DNA from: Desulfobacterales bacterium
Lineage (GTDB): Bacteria > Desulfobacterota > Desulfobacteria > Desulfobacterales > CAFBRK01
Assembly: GCA_021737185.1 (NCBI GenBank)
Contig: JAIPEL010000038.1
Coordinates: forward strand, 1-34,762
Reading direction: 5' to 3'
DNA: 34,762 bases
The translations under genes and the position numbers were made by a program. Of this stretch, positions 6,921 through 15,287 are shown in pieces. The notes under the pieces are model-generated. The model ran no database searches, was not told the origin of the DNA, and was given only the letters and a program-made list of their open reading frames with translations. Numbering within the stretch: position 1 is the first letter of the stretch; every line of letters begins with the position of its first letter.

Positions 6921-9900
6921 ATGCTATCGAAATTCTTTCTAGACCGGCCTGTCTTTGCCTGGGTCATCGCCATTATCCTGATGAGTGCCGGCGCCCTTGC
7001 GATCTACAACCTGCCCATCTCCCAATATCCACCCATCGCGCCGCCGACCATCGCCATCGAAGCCTTCTACCCCGGGGCGTCGGCCGAAACGGTGGAAAAC
7101 AGCGTCACCCAGATCATCGAGCAAAAAATGACCGGGTTCGACAACCTGCTCTATCTTTCGGCCACCAGCGATTCGTCTGGCGGGGGCCGGATCGAGCTGA
7201 CCTTCGACCCGGGAACCGATCCGGATCTGGCCTGGGCCGAGGTGCAGAACAAGCTTCAGCTCGCCATGGCGAGCCTGCCGGAGGTGGTCCAGCGCCAGGG
7301 CGTGACGGTGAGAAAGTCGACCAGGAACTACCTGATCATCGTCAGCCTGATCTCCGAAGACGGAAGCATGGACGGTCACGACCTTCGAGACTATGCCCAG
7401 TCCAACCTGGAGCAGGTCCTGGCAAGGGTCCCCGGCGTCGGGGAGGTGAACACGTTCGGGTCCCAATACGCCATGCGGGTGTGGCTCAACCCGGGAAAGC
7501 TGACCGACTACCGGATGACGGTGGCAGACGTCATCTCCGCCCTTCGCGTCTACAACGTGGAGATCTCCGCCGGCCAGTTCGGCGGGACTCCGGCCGTGGA
7601 GGGCCAGCGCCTGAACGCCTCGATCATCGTCCAGAACATGCTAAAGACCCCGGAGGAATTTGCCGCCGTGCCCCTGCGGACCAACCCGGACGGCTCCGTG
7701 GTTCGGATTTCGGATGTGGCGCGGGTCGAGCTGGGGACCGAGACGTACGACGTGGTGGCCCTGTACAACGGGAAACCGGCCAGCGGCCTGGCCATCCGCC
7801 AGGCGGCCGGGGCAAACGCCCTGGACACCTCCAAGGCGATCCGGGCCAAGATGGAAGAGTTGAGCCGCTTTTTCCCCCCCGGAATTACGGTCGTCTACCC
7901 CTACGACTCCAGTCCCTTCGTGGCGGTGGCCATCGAAGAGGTGGTCAAAACCTTGTTCGAGGCGGTCTTTCTGGTGTTTCTGGTCATGTACGTCTTTTTG
8001 GGCAGCATCCGCGCGACCTTGATCCCGACCATCGCCGTGCCGGTGGTGATCCTGGGAACCTTCGCCGTGCTGGGGCTCTTCGGCTTTTCCATCAACATGC
8101 TCACCATGTTTGCCATGGTGCTGGCCATCGGCCTGCTGGTGGACGACGCCATCGTGGTGGTGGAAAACGTCGAACGGATCATGGCCGAAGAAGGGCTCCC
8201 CCCACGGGAGGCCACCGCAAAATCGATGGACGAAATCACCAGCGCCCTGATCGGCATCGGCCTGGTCCTGTCTGCGGTCTTCGGTCCCATGGCTTTTTTT
8301 CCCGGCTCTACCGGGGTTATCTACCGACAGTTTTCCATCACCATCATCGCCGCCATGCTCCTTTCGGTGGTGGTGGCCCTGATCCTGACGCCGGTGCTTT
8401 GCGCCTCGCTGCTCAAGCCGGTGCCGGCGGGCCACGAGCCGGCCGACAACGCCGTCTTTTTTCTGCGCCCCTTTTTCCGGTGGTTCGACCGCTTCTTTTT
8501 CAGGGCCCGGGAGCTGTACCTGAAGCTGGTATCCCACTCCCTGGGCAAAAGTATTCGCTACCTGCTGTTGTTTGTCGTGATCGTGGCCGCCATGGCCTAC
8601 CTGTTCGTCCGGATGCCCACCGCCTACCTGCCCGACGAAGACCAGGGGACCATGTACGTACAGGCCCTTTTGCCGGCCAACTCGACCCTGGAGCAAACCC
8701 AGGCGGTCCTGGCAAAGGTCAGGGAGCACTTCGAGCAAAATGAAAAAAAGGCGGTCGAATCGTGTCTGACCGTGGCCGGCTTCAGTTTTGCCGGAAGAGG
8801 GCAGAACGGGGGAATCGCCTGGGTCAGGCTTCGGGATTGGGAGCTTCGGGACCGACCGGAGCTCCGGGTCAAGGCCGTAGCGGCAAGGGCCTCCGCCGCC
8901 TTTTCCAGAATCCGGGAGGCGATGGTGTTTGCCTTCCCTCCGCCGGCGGTCACCGAATTGGGCCAGTCCAAGGGGTTCGACTTTCAGCTGCTGGACCGAG
9001 GCGGCATGGGCCACGACAACCTCATGGCCGCCAGAAACCAGCTCCTGGGCATGGCCGCACAAGACCCGAGGCTGACCAAGGTACGGCCCAACGGACTGGA
9101 AGACGTCCCCGAATACCGAATCGACGTGGATTGGGAAAAGGCCGGCGCCATGGGCGTGCCCGTCGACAGCATTCATCATACCATTGCGGCGGCTTTCGGC
9201 AGTGCCTACGTCAACGACTTTATCCACCGCGGACGGGTCAAACGCGTCTATGTCCAGGCAGACGCCCCGTACCGAATGCTCCCCAAGGATTTGGAAAACC
9301 TCTATGTGAGGAACACAACGGGGAAAATGGTTCCCTTTTCCTCTTTTGCCTCCGGCCACTGGACCATCGGCCCCCCCAAGTTGGAGCGGTTCAACGGATT
9401 TCCGTCCATCAACATCTGGGGGGAACCGGCAGAGGGAAGAAGCTCCGGCGAGGCGATGAAGGCGATGGAGGACTTCGTCGCTCGGCTTCCCCAAGGAGCG
9501 GGGTACGACTGGAGCGGGCTCTCCTACCAGGAGCGGATGGCCGGCTCCCAGGCCCCACTGCTGTATGCCTTTTCCATTTTCGTGATCTTTCTTTGCCTGG
9601 CGGCCCTGTATGAGAGCTGGCCGATTCCGTTGTCGATCCTGCTCACCCTGCCGCTGGGGGCCATCGGGGGGGTGATCGCCACCTCCATGATGGGCCTTCC
9701 CAACGACGTCTATTTTCAGATCGGGCTGCTGACCATCCTGGGCCTGACCACGAAAAACGCCATCTTGATCGTTCAGTTCGCCCGGGCCAGGGTCGACGAG
9801 GGGATGCGGGTGCGGGCGGCGACCCTGGAAGGCGCCCGGCTAAGGCTTCGTCCCATCGTCATGACCTCCCTGGCCTTTGGTTTCGGGGTTCTGCCCCTGG

Positions 9901-10091
9901 CGGTGGCCAGCGGGGCGGGAGCAGGAGCACAGCGGGCCATCGGCATCGGGGTGCTGGGCGGGGTGGTCACCTCCACGTTCCTGGTGACCCTGTTTGCACC
10001 GCTGTTTTACGTGATGGTTTACAAGGCCCTCGGAAAACACCGGAAACGGGAAAAAACAGAAGAAGCCGAATCGTCCCATGCGAAATCCTGA
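6921..10091 (+). CDS. RND multidrug efflux pump, HAE-1 family inner-membrane transporter (AcrB/MexB-like)
   Basis: A 1056-residue proton-driven exporter, the normal length for the family. It starts MLSKFFLDRPVFAWVIAI, the classic first transmembrane helix of AcrB-type pumps. Two large periplasmic loops follow TM1 and TM7 and give 12 predicted helices. The proton-relay pair D408/D409 is seen in LAIGLLVDDAIVVVEN (TM4), and the partner lysine is in LTTKNAILIVQF (TM10). Porter-domain signatures such as RIELTFDPGTDPDLAW are present. It works as a trimer taking drugs or other amphiphiles from the periplasm and outer leaflet. It lies 121 bases after the adaptor gene, with two hairpin structures in the gap, and 24 bases before the channel gene. 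Confidence 0.97.
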   Translation: MLSKFFLDRPVFAWVIAIILMSAGALAIYNLPISQYPPIAPPTIAIEAFYPGASAETVENSVTQIIEQKMTGFDNLLYLSATSDSSGGGRIELTFDPGTDPDLAWAEVQNKLQLAMASLPEVVQRQGVTVRKSTRNYLIIVSLISEDGSMDGHDLRDYAQSNLEQVLARVPGVGEVNTFGSQYAMRVWLNPGKLTDYRMTVADVISALRVYNVEISAGQFGGTPAVEGQRLNASIIVQNMLKTPEEFAAVPLRTNPDGSVVRISDVARVELGTETYDVVALYNGKPASGLAIRQAAGANALDTSKAIRAKMEELSRFFPPGITVVYPYDSSPFVAVAIEEVVKTLFEAVFLVFLVMYVFLGSIRATLIPTIAVPVVILGTFAVLGLFGFSINMLTMFAMVLAIGLLVDDAIVVVENVERIMAEEGLPPREATAKSMDEITSALIGIGLVLSAVFGPMAFFPGSTGVIYRQFSITIIAAMLLSVVVALILTPVLCASLLKPVPAGHEPADNAVFFLRPFFRWFDRFFFRARELYLKLVSHSLGKSIRYLLLFVVIVAAMAYLFVRMPTAYLPDEDQGTMYVQALLPANSTLEQTQAVLAKVREHFEQNEKKAVESCLTVAGFSFAGRGQNGGIAWVRLRDWELRDRPELRVKAVAARASAAFSRIREAMVFAFPPPAVTELGQSKGFDFQLLDRGGMGHDNLMAARNQLLGMAAQDPRLTKVRPNGLEDVPEYRIDVDWEKAGAMGVPVDSIHHTIAAAFGSAYVNDFIHRGRVKRVYVQADAPYRMLPKDLENLYVRNTTGKMVPFSSFASGHWTIGPPKLERFNGFPSINIWGEPAEGRSSGEAMKAMEDFVARLPQGAGYDWSGLSYQERMAGSQAPLLYAFSIFVIFLCLAALYESWPIPLSILLTLPLGAIGGVIATSMMGLPNDVYFQIGLLTILGLTTKNAILIVQFARARVDEGMRVRAATLEGARLRLRPIVMTSLAFGFGVLPLAVASGAGAGAQRAIGIGVLGGVVTSTFLVTLFAPLFYVMVYKALGKHRKREKTEEAESSHAKS

Positions 10092-10115
10092 CGCCAGCCG
10101 GGAAAAGACGGAAAC

Positions 10116-11549
10116 ATGAAAAGTGAAAAGAGCAAATGGAAGGTGAAAAGAGCCCTTTGGCTTGTCTCGGGCATCATGATTTTCTTTTTGGGCGCCTGCT
10201 CCCTGGCCCCGGAATATGAACGCCCGGAGGCGCCCGTAGATGCGGCCTGGCCGACCGGCGCGGCATACGAACAGACCGGGGTGGCCTCGGGCCAACCGTC
10301 GGGGGACATCCCCTGGCGGGAATTTATCACCGACGACCGGCTGCGGCAGGTGATCGAAACCGCGCTGGACAACAACCGGGATCTTCGCATTGCCGCCCTG
10401 AACGTGGAGCGGGCCCGGGCGATTTACGGTATCCAGCGGGCCGAGCTGCTGCCGGCGGTCAGCGCCTCCGCATCCGGGATCAAGCAGCGGGTCCCGGCGG
10501 ACCTGTCCGCCACCGGCAAGGCCACCACACAGGAGCGCTACGATGTCGAGCTGGGAATCGCTTCCTGGGAGATCGACTTTTTCGGCCGCATCCGCAGCCT
10601 CAAGGACCGGTCCTTAGAGGAATACCTGGCCACCGAGGAGGCGCGCCGCAGCGCGCAGATCCTGCTCGTCTCCGAGGTCGCACGGGCCTACCTGGCCATG
10701 GCCGCAGACCAGGAGAACCTGGAGCTGGCCAGAACCACCCTGGAAACCCAGAAAGAGGCCCACTTCATCGTGAAGCGACGATATGAGGTCGGCGTCGCCA
10801 CCGAACTCGACCGGCGCCGGTCCCAGACCCAGGTGGAAACCGCCCGCCGGGATGTCGCGCTGTACACCCAGTTTCTGGCCCAGGATCGAAACGCCCTCGA
10901 CCTGCTGGTGGGAAGCCCGGTGCCCGAAACGCTTCTGCCGCCGGAGCTGAGCCGCGTCGCTCCTCCGGAACCGCTTTCTCCCGGCCTCCCGTCCGAGGTG
11001 CTCCTGGAGCGCCCGGACATCCTGGTGGCCGAACACCGGCTCAAGGGGGCCAACGCCAACATCGGCGCCGCCCGGGCCGCGCTGTTTCCACGCATTTCTC
11101 TGACCACCTCGGTGGGAACGGCAAGCGCCGAGCTGTCGGGCCTCTTCGGATCCGGATCGGAAACCTGGTTGTTCGCCCCCCAGGCCGCGATGCCCATCTT
11201 CGACGCCCGGCTCTGGTCAGCCCTGGACGCCGTCAAGGCCGAGCAGCAGATCGCCGTGGCCCAATACGAAAGGGCGATCCAGGCCGCCTTCAGGGAGGTG
11301 GCCGACGCCTTGGCCGTTTCCGGCACCGTGGAGGAGCAGGTGTCGGCGCAGCAGGCGGTGGTGGAGGCCGATGAAGAAACCTACCGCCTTTCGGTAAAGC
11401 GCTACGACAAGGGGCTCGACAGCTACTTGAACGTCCTGGACGCCCAGCGCTCGCTCTACCTGGCCCAGCGGGTGTTGGTGGCGCTGGAGCTGGAAAAGCA
11501 GGTGAACCGGATGCAGCTCTACGCCGTGCTGGGCGGAGGGGCGGAGTAA
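10116..11549 (+). CDS. Outer-membrane efflux lipoprotein (OprM/NodT family)
   Basis: A 477-residue TolC-fold channel protein. Its signal peptide ends in lipobox FLGAC (Cys28), and the mature N-terminus SLAPEYERPEAP matches the OprM/NodT group. Two repeated halves of outer-membrane efflux domain follow, with EIDFFGRIRSLKDRS, ERPDILVAEHRLKGANANIGAARAALFPRISL (seen as two adjoining motifs) and the C-terminal YLNVLDAQRSLYLAQ. It trimerises to form the outer-membrane duct for the pump. It is the third gene of the operon. The Lys-rich leader MKSEKSKWKVKR is a long n-region but still typical of lipoprotein signals. Confidence 0.95.
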   Translation: MKSEKSKWKVKRALWLVSGIMIFFLGACSLAPEYERPEAPVDAAWPTGAAYEQTGVASGQPSGDIPWREFITDDRLRQVIETALDNNRDLRIAALNVERARAIYGIQRAELLPAVSASASGIKQRVPADLSATGKATTQERYDVELGIASWEIDFFGRIRSLKDRSLEEYLATEEARRSAQILLVSEVARAYLAMAADQENLELARTTLETQKEAHFIVKRRYEVGVATELDRRRSQTQVETARRDVALYTQFLAQDRNALDLLVGSPVPETLLPPELSRVAPPEPLSPGLPSEVLLERPDILVAEHRLKGANANIGAARAALFPRISLTTSVGTASAELSGLFGSGSETWLFAPQAAMPIFDARLWSALDAVKAEQQIAVAQYERAIQAAFREVADALAVSGTVEEQVSAQQAVVEADEETYRLSVKRYDKGLDSYLNVLDAQRSLYLAQRVLVALELEKQVNRMQLYAVLGGGAE

Positions 11550-11550
11550 T

Positions 11551-11638
11551 GCCCGATGTCGGATGTCCGATGTCGGAAAGACAAAAAGACAGCCAACCGT
11601 CAGGCCAGACCTCCGACATCCGACCTCTGACATCGGGC
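11551..11638. repeat. Inverted repeat with 27-bp arms after the efflux operon
   Basis: The left arm at 11551-11577 and the right arm at 11612-11638 are inverted copies agreeing at 24 of 27 positions by eye; the unit is built on GATGTCGGATGTCC. They enclose a 34-base loop. The element begins right after the channel gene's stop codon, and could act as a 3' stabiliser or terminator of the efflux transcript. No T-run follows. Confidence 0.7.
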
Positions 11639-11677
11639 TTTTGCTTCCCAGCTTCCTGGCATCCCAGCCTTCCAGCA

Positions 11678-11702
11678 AATAGGGCGCCTTGCGCGCCCTA
11701 TT
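11678..11702. terminator. Hairpin between convergent genes, possible bidirectional terminator
   Basis: AATAGGGCGC-CTTGC-GCGCCCTATT is a perfect 10-bp stem that overlaps the stop codon of the minus-strand cytochrome b5-like gene. It sits between the plus-strand efflux operon and that gene. The T-tracts on both sides are weak (TTCGTTTT on plus, TTTGC on minus), so its terminator role is tentative. Confidence 0.45.
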
Positions 11703-12411
11703 CGTTTTCCAGCGGAAAGGTCATGGTGGCGCCGTACCAGCCGATGACGGAGATCATGGGAAACAGGGAAAGCGACAGAACGAGGTAGACCACGTTGACG
11801 CCGGCAGGGTCGGCCATCACTTCCGGGGAGGTCCAGCGCCAGACGAACATGACCACGCCAACGGCAAGAGCGGCTAACGAAAGGGGGATCTTGACGGCAA
11901 CCGGTTTCATCATGGCGGCCATGTAATTGTACCACCAGGTGAAAAAGCCGGTGGTCATGGCCACCACCATGAACAGGATGCCCCCGCCCAGGCAATGAAA
12001 AGCGGTAGTTTCAAAGGGCCGGTGCCCGGTGATCAGAAACAGGAGGTTGAACACCGGGTTGGAGAGCAAAAAGACCAGCGGAAAATGAACGGTCATCGGG
12101 TGGGGGTGGCGGCGGAAGAAGGGGTTGGCCTCCATCATCCAGGCCAGCCAGCCGGGCATCGGCCTTTTGGGCTGCTTTTCCTGTTCCAGGACGCCGATCT
12201 GGGGGTACCGCTCCAGAACGTCTGTTTCGTGGGGTGCCGCCTGAATATCGGTGGTCAGGTCCGCGCCGGCGTTGTGCCGGTTCATGTGGCGGCCGCCCTT
12301 CCACATTTTGCTTTCGCTCACATCGTAGACCCTGCCCTTGTGGGCGATATAGAGCGGTTTTCCGTCCCGGCCGCTATATTCGGCCAACTCCTCGGCGGTG
12401 AACGTCTTCAT
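11698..12411 (-). CDS. Cytochrome b5-like heme-binding domain fused to a DUF2231-like membrane domain
   Basis: A 237-residue protein. Residues 1-70 match the bacterial cytochrome b5-like heme/steroid-binding domain: FTAEELAEYSGRDGKPLYIA, then VYDVSESKMWKGGRHMNRH and NAGADLT. His46 (RHNAGA) and His61 (APHE) are the likely axial heme ligands. After a linker, HPHPMTVHFPLVFLLSN begins a membrane domain with four hydrophobic helices at about 112-135, 142-165, 172-192 and 207-227, which resembles DUF2231 (HPxxVHFP motif). Other histidines in the membrane part could bind a second heme. I infer an electron-transfer role in the membrane. The gene follows the MORN protein by 3 bases, so the two share a transcript. 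Confidence 0.82.
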   Translation of the reverse strand: MKTFTAEELAEYSGRDGKPLYIAHKGRVYDVSESKMWKGGRHMNRHNAGADLTTDIQAAPHETDVLERYPQIGVLEQEKQPKRPMPGWLAWMMEANPFFRRHPHPMTVHFPLVFLLSNPVFNLLFLITGHRPFETTAFHCLGGGILFMVVAMTTGFFTWWYNYMAAMMKPVAVKIPLSLAALAVGVVMFVWRWTSPEVMADPAGVNVVYLVLSLSLFPMISVIGWYGATMTFPLENE

Positions 12412-12414
12412 CTC

Positions 12415-13569
12415 CTACTCCATTTTCTGGCCCATGTTCCAGAGTTCTTCCTGGGTCTGACCGCTTGGCCAGATGTAGACCGCCTTCCCGTGCTTTTTTC
12501 CCTGGAGGTAGGCGCCTTCCCAGCGGTCCCCGTTTTTGAAAATGTAGGTACCGGAGCCGTCTTTGACGTCGTCTGCGAACTGGCCCGTATACTTGTCGCC
12601 GCTGGCGTAAAAATAGGTGCCGCGGCCGTGCATCTTATTGTCCTGCCACTGCCCGACATACTTGTCTCCGTCGGCAAATGCGTATGTTCCCTCGCCGTGC
12701 ATCCGATTGTGCTTCCACTGTCCCTCGTATCGGTCTCCGCTGCTGAAGATCAGGGTGCCGTGGCCGTGCTTTTCCCCCTGGGCGTTGATGTGGCCTTCAT
12801 AGCGGAAGTTCTTTCCCTCGATTACGGTGGCGGTCAAGCCGGCCGTGTTCTGCGCCTGAACGAGCGTCCCATCAAGGGTGGATTCCCCGGCCTTCGGCGC
12901 GGACGCGCCGGCCGCCGGTTCCGGGGCAGTCGCAGCCGGCACCTCCGCCTGGGCCGCCGGCCCGGGAAGCGCCTTTTTGAAGGCGGCATCAGGAGCCGGT
13001 GTTGAAGCGGGCTTCATGCCGGGAGGCTCTGCTTCCGGAACCGATGCAGGCCCTGCAGCCGTGGTCAACGGCGGCCCGAATCTTTTTGCCACGGTGCCGT
13101 CGTGGATCGCGATGAGTTCCGCCCGCAGCAGAGGAGCGCCGCCTGCCGCATGGGCGTAGCCGGTGATCAGAAAGCCCCGGCCGGGGGCTTGATCCATCTG
13201 CCGAACCGCGTCGATCAGTCGGTAGCGGGCGATGCTCGAGGCCGCATCCTTTTCCGGCGTCAATGGCGACCCCCGCATCCACTCGACGATCACGGCCCGG
13301 CCGTTCTGGGCAAAGCGCTTCATTACCTGGTCGAACAGCAGGTCTTCCACATCCCGGCTCAAGGGCTCCCGCGCCCGGGAGGCCGGGTCGAAAAATGAGC
13401 CCACGGCCACCAGATACGGGTCGGTGCCGGAAAGCGACTCGATGGCCGGCTGAAACTCATCCAGCATCGACGCCACCTGCCCCTCCAGATCAGCCGACAA
13501 GACCGGCGGCGCAAAAAATCCTGCCCAGACTGCGAAGACGACGGCAAACGCGCCCGGTAGTCGTTTCAT
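12415..13569 (-). CDS. Secreted FlgO-like/MORN-repeat protein
   Basis: A 384-residue protein with a signal peptide (cleavage near VLSA-DLEG). Residues 25-165 resemble the FlgO-type domain, which is suggested by a predicted fold with YLVAVGSFFDPASRAREPLS and GFLITGYAH. A Pro/Ala-rich linker spans about 170-240. Five MORN repeats follow from about 262 to 375, each of the form Y-x-G-x-W/F followed by G-x-G-T-Y/L (for example YEGQWKHNRMHGEGTYAF and YVGQWQDNKMHGRGTYFY). MORN repeats form an elongated beta-sheet used for protein or lipid contact. The protein is likely periplasmic or surface-exposed. Its start is 3' of a divergent repeat copy and it is the first gene of a two-gene operon with the b5-like protein. 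Confidence 0.82.
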   Translation of the reverse strand: MKRLPGAFAVVFAVWAGFFAPPVLSADLEGQVASMLDEFQPAIESLSGTDPYLVAVGSFFDPASRAREPLSRDVEDLLFDQVMKRFAQNGRAVIVEWMRGSPLTPEKDAASSIARYRLIDAVRQMDQAPGRGFLITGYAHAAGGAPLLRAELIAIHDGTVAKRFGPPLTTAAGPASVPEAEPPGMKPASTPAPDAAFKKALPGPAAQAEVPAATAPEPAAGASAPKAGESTLDGTLVQAQNTAGLTATVIEGKNFRYEGHINAQGEKHGHGTLIFSSGDRYEGQWKHNRMHGEGTYAFADGDKYVGQWQDNKMHGRGTYFYASGDKYTGQFADDVKDGSGTYIFKNGDRWEGAYLQGKKHGKAVYIWPSGQTQEELWNMGQKME

Positions 13570-13645
13570 GGCACTCCTTTTACGCTGCGCTTTGCTAAGG
13601 CGGGTTTTAACACTGTTGAAACAGGAAATGCTTCTTTGTCTGCGT

Positions 13646-13697
13646 TTTCCGCGGCATGCGAAATGATAATAAAATCGCGGCAGCGGTTTTATTATTT
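13646..13697 (+). repeat. Double-hairpin repeat, copy B (diverged)
   Basis: TTTTCCGCGGCATGCGAAA at 13646-13664 is an imperfect version of the first hairpin. ATAATAAAATCGC-GGCA-GCGGTTTTATTAT at about 13668-13697 is a strong 13-position stem with one T-G pair. The GGCA loop matches copy C. The element lies between the starts/ends of two minus-strand genes and is therefore antisense to them, which argues against a simple 5' UTR role. Confidence 0.6.
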
Positions 13698-13745
13698 AGG
13701 ATATCCGACCCTCAGGGTCAAGGGATCAGGCGAACATCCCCGTGC

Positions 13746-14264
13746 TCACGCGGCGGCATCCGGGCTCAGGATACGGTACCGGAGGCACAGCAGCCCGCCT
13801 TCCAGGCGCTGATGCTCGACCAGTTCGACGCTCATGTCGACCTCGCCTGCAAACAGGGAAATGCCGGTGCCGAACACCAGAGGGGAAACGGTGAGCACCA
13901 TTTCGTCGATAAGGCCGGCGGCGGCAAAAAGCGTGTTGACGGTCGCCCCGCCAGCGAGGATTGCTTCTTTGTATCCCTCCTTGGCGAGTTCTTTCAGCAG
14001 GTTTGCCGGGCAAAGGGGTGAAAATACTACCCGTGGATCGCTGCTGATTCTTTGCCGGTTGCGTGTCAGGACCACGGTTTTTCTGTCGGGAAGCGGCTTT
14101 TTCAAGGTGTCGTAGGTTTTCGAGCCCATGATCACGGCCCCGGCCTTTTTGCTGATCTCCATGAACAGCCGCTTGTCCCCCTTGCCAGTCCAATCCGGAA
14201 AATGGTCCCCACTTTTTGCGATCATCCCGTCCACGGTCATGGCCATCACCAGGATTACTTTCAT
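13746..14264 (-). CDS. Dihydrofolate reductase-like / RibD C-terminal-domain protein
   Basis: A 172-residue protein beginning MKVILVMAMTVDGMIAKSGD, the N-terminal signature of the RibD-C/DHFR-like family (NAD(P)H-dependent reductases). Also seen are GAVIMGSKTYDTL, a nucleotide-binding strand VVLTRNRQRIS, ILAGGATVNTLFAAAGLIDE and VSPLVFGTGISLF. The length is right for a free-standing domain. Members of this group reduce pterin- or pyrimidine-like substrates, but many have unknown reactions; the true folate DHFR residues are not all clear. The gene is alone on the minus strand between two repeat elements, so its context gives no pathway. Confidence 0.85.
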   Translation of the reverse strand: MKVILVMAMTVDGMIAKSGDHFPDWTGKGDKRLFMEISKKAGAVIMGSKTYDTLKKPLPDRKTVVLTRNRQRISSDPRVVFSPLCPANLLKELAKEGYKEAILAGGATVNTLFAAAGLIDEMVLTVSPLVFGTGISLFAGEVDMSVELVEHQRLEGGLLCLRYRILSPDAAA

Positions 14265-14310
14265 TCACACTCTCCCATAGTCCCTGGAAAGGCAGCGATA
14301 GAGCTGCTTT

Positions 14311-14565
14311 TAACTCAACTTTCGGGTTTCGTCTCCAGTGGAGCGCAATGGGTGATTTGATGGCGGCATACGCTGTCTGAGCTCCTTAGGAACCCTTGCA
14401 TCAGCGCTTGGCTGAGCCGTTTTCGAAGGTTGCTGCCATCTAAGCCTCTCGTCGTTTTGGTGATGTTTTGGCCTGCGCTGATGTTAGGGTTCCTTTGGGG
14501 CGAGTTCGTATGCCGGCAGCAAATTATCCATTTCGCGGAATGATGAAGCCCGAAAGTTTGAATTA
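14311..14565. mobile_element. 255-bp MITE-like element with terminal inverted repeats and palindromic interior
   Basis: The left end TAACTCAACTTTCGGGTTTC (14311) is inverted at the right end, which reads on the other strand TAATTCAAACTTTCGGGCTT (from 14565). Nested inside are longer inverted arms at about 14350-14407 and 14475-14528, each holding GGCATACG, AGGAACCCT and CATCAGCGC. Nearly the whole element can therefore fold on itself around a 67-base loop. No reading frame is credible inside. The TA at both ends fits a TA-targeting transposon family (mariner/IS630 type), but this is inference. It fills the gap upstream of the DHFR-like gene. Confidence 0.7.
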
Positions 14566-14593
14566 ACGGCGTAGCCGATCCCCCAAATCGACC

Positions 14594-15172
14594 TCAAGAT
14601 TTCACGAAAAGGGCGGTGAACTTCGCACCCTCCAGCGCGGCACGCGTTTCGACCAGGCCGGCGTTCTCTGCAAGCTTTCGGATCCGGTGGGCTTCAAACC
14701 CGATTCGCGGCTCCGTATTTTCGCAAATCAGCAGGCGGCCGCCGGAAGACAGCTTTTGCGCCAGGCAGTCGACCACGCTTTGGCGGTTTCCTGCCTGGAT
14801 GAACCCCAGCACGCGATGAACCAAGACCAGATCGTAGTCGGCATCGGGAACCGGGAGTTTTCTCAGGTCTCCGAGGTAAAACTCGACGTTGGCAAAGCGG
14901 CGAAGCCTCTTTCGACAGAGCCCCATCCAGAGGCTGGAGACATCCACGCAGGTCAGTCTCCCATTGGGGCCGATTGCCTTTGCGATGACCCGGGCACCGA
15001 GGCCGCCTCCACAGCCGAAGTCGAGCACCCGCTCGCCTTCAGCCAGTTCGGCAATATCCATCAGCCGGGCGAAGCGGCCGGGAGCGAACAGGGGCGCTGC
15101 CATTCGATCGGCGGCAATCTGCAGCAGGGGGGGATTTTCAAACATGTAGTCGGCGTAGCGATGGGGCCGCAT
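14594..15172 (-). CDS. Class I SAM-dependent methyltransferase
   Basis: A 192-residue protein beginning MRPHRYADYMFENPPLLQIA. SAM motif I is VLDFGCGGGLGARVI, followed by LTCVDVSSLWMGLCRK (acidic strand-2 end) and LRKLPVPDADYDLVLVHRVL. The ATG at 15172, preceded by GAAGGGA at 6 bases, is preferred over an ATG at 15238 that would add 22 residues. The catalytic C-terminal half is short. The substrate is unknown. It lies 115 bases downstream of the YvcK-type gene on the same strand and may be co-transcribed. Confidence 0.8.
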   Translation of the reverse strand: MRPHRYADYMFENPPLLQIAADRMAAPLFAPGRFARLMDIAELAEGERVLDFGCGGGLGARVIAKAIGPNGRLTCVDVSSLWMGLCRKRLRRFANVEFYLGDLRKLPVPDADYDLVLVHRVLGFIQAGNRQSVVDCLAQKLSSGGRLLICENTEPRIGFEAHRIRKLAENAGLVETRAALEGAKFTALFVKS

Positions 15173-15287
15173 GACAATCCCTTCTAAAACGGATCGAGCA
15201 AGTCTGGGTAGCAGATAGCCGGCAGGAGGGCCTGGCACCCTATGGTTCGGACATCCGCCGCCGGAAGCGGTGCACGGCGATTTTTCA

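Noticed and set aside
5393-6973. Long minus-strand frame (526 residues) opposite the RND adaptor
   Set aside because: It is Gly/Arg/His-rich with no motif, is antisense to a well-defined adaptor gene, and is a by-product of high GC content.
6806-8743. Plus-strand frame of 645 residues overlapping the pump in another frame
   Set aside because: Arg/Pro/Gly-rich translation without motifs; the pump in the adjacent frame explains the sequence.
7641-9494. Long minus-strand frame (617 residues) opposite the RND pump
   Set aside because: Low-complexity His/Gly/Asp composition and full overlap with an unmistakable pump gene on the other strand.
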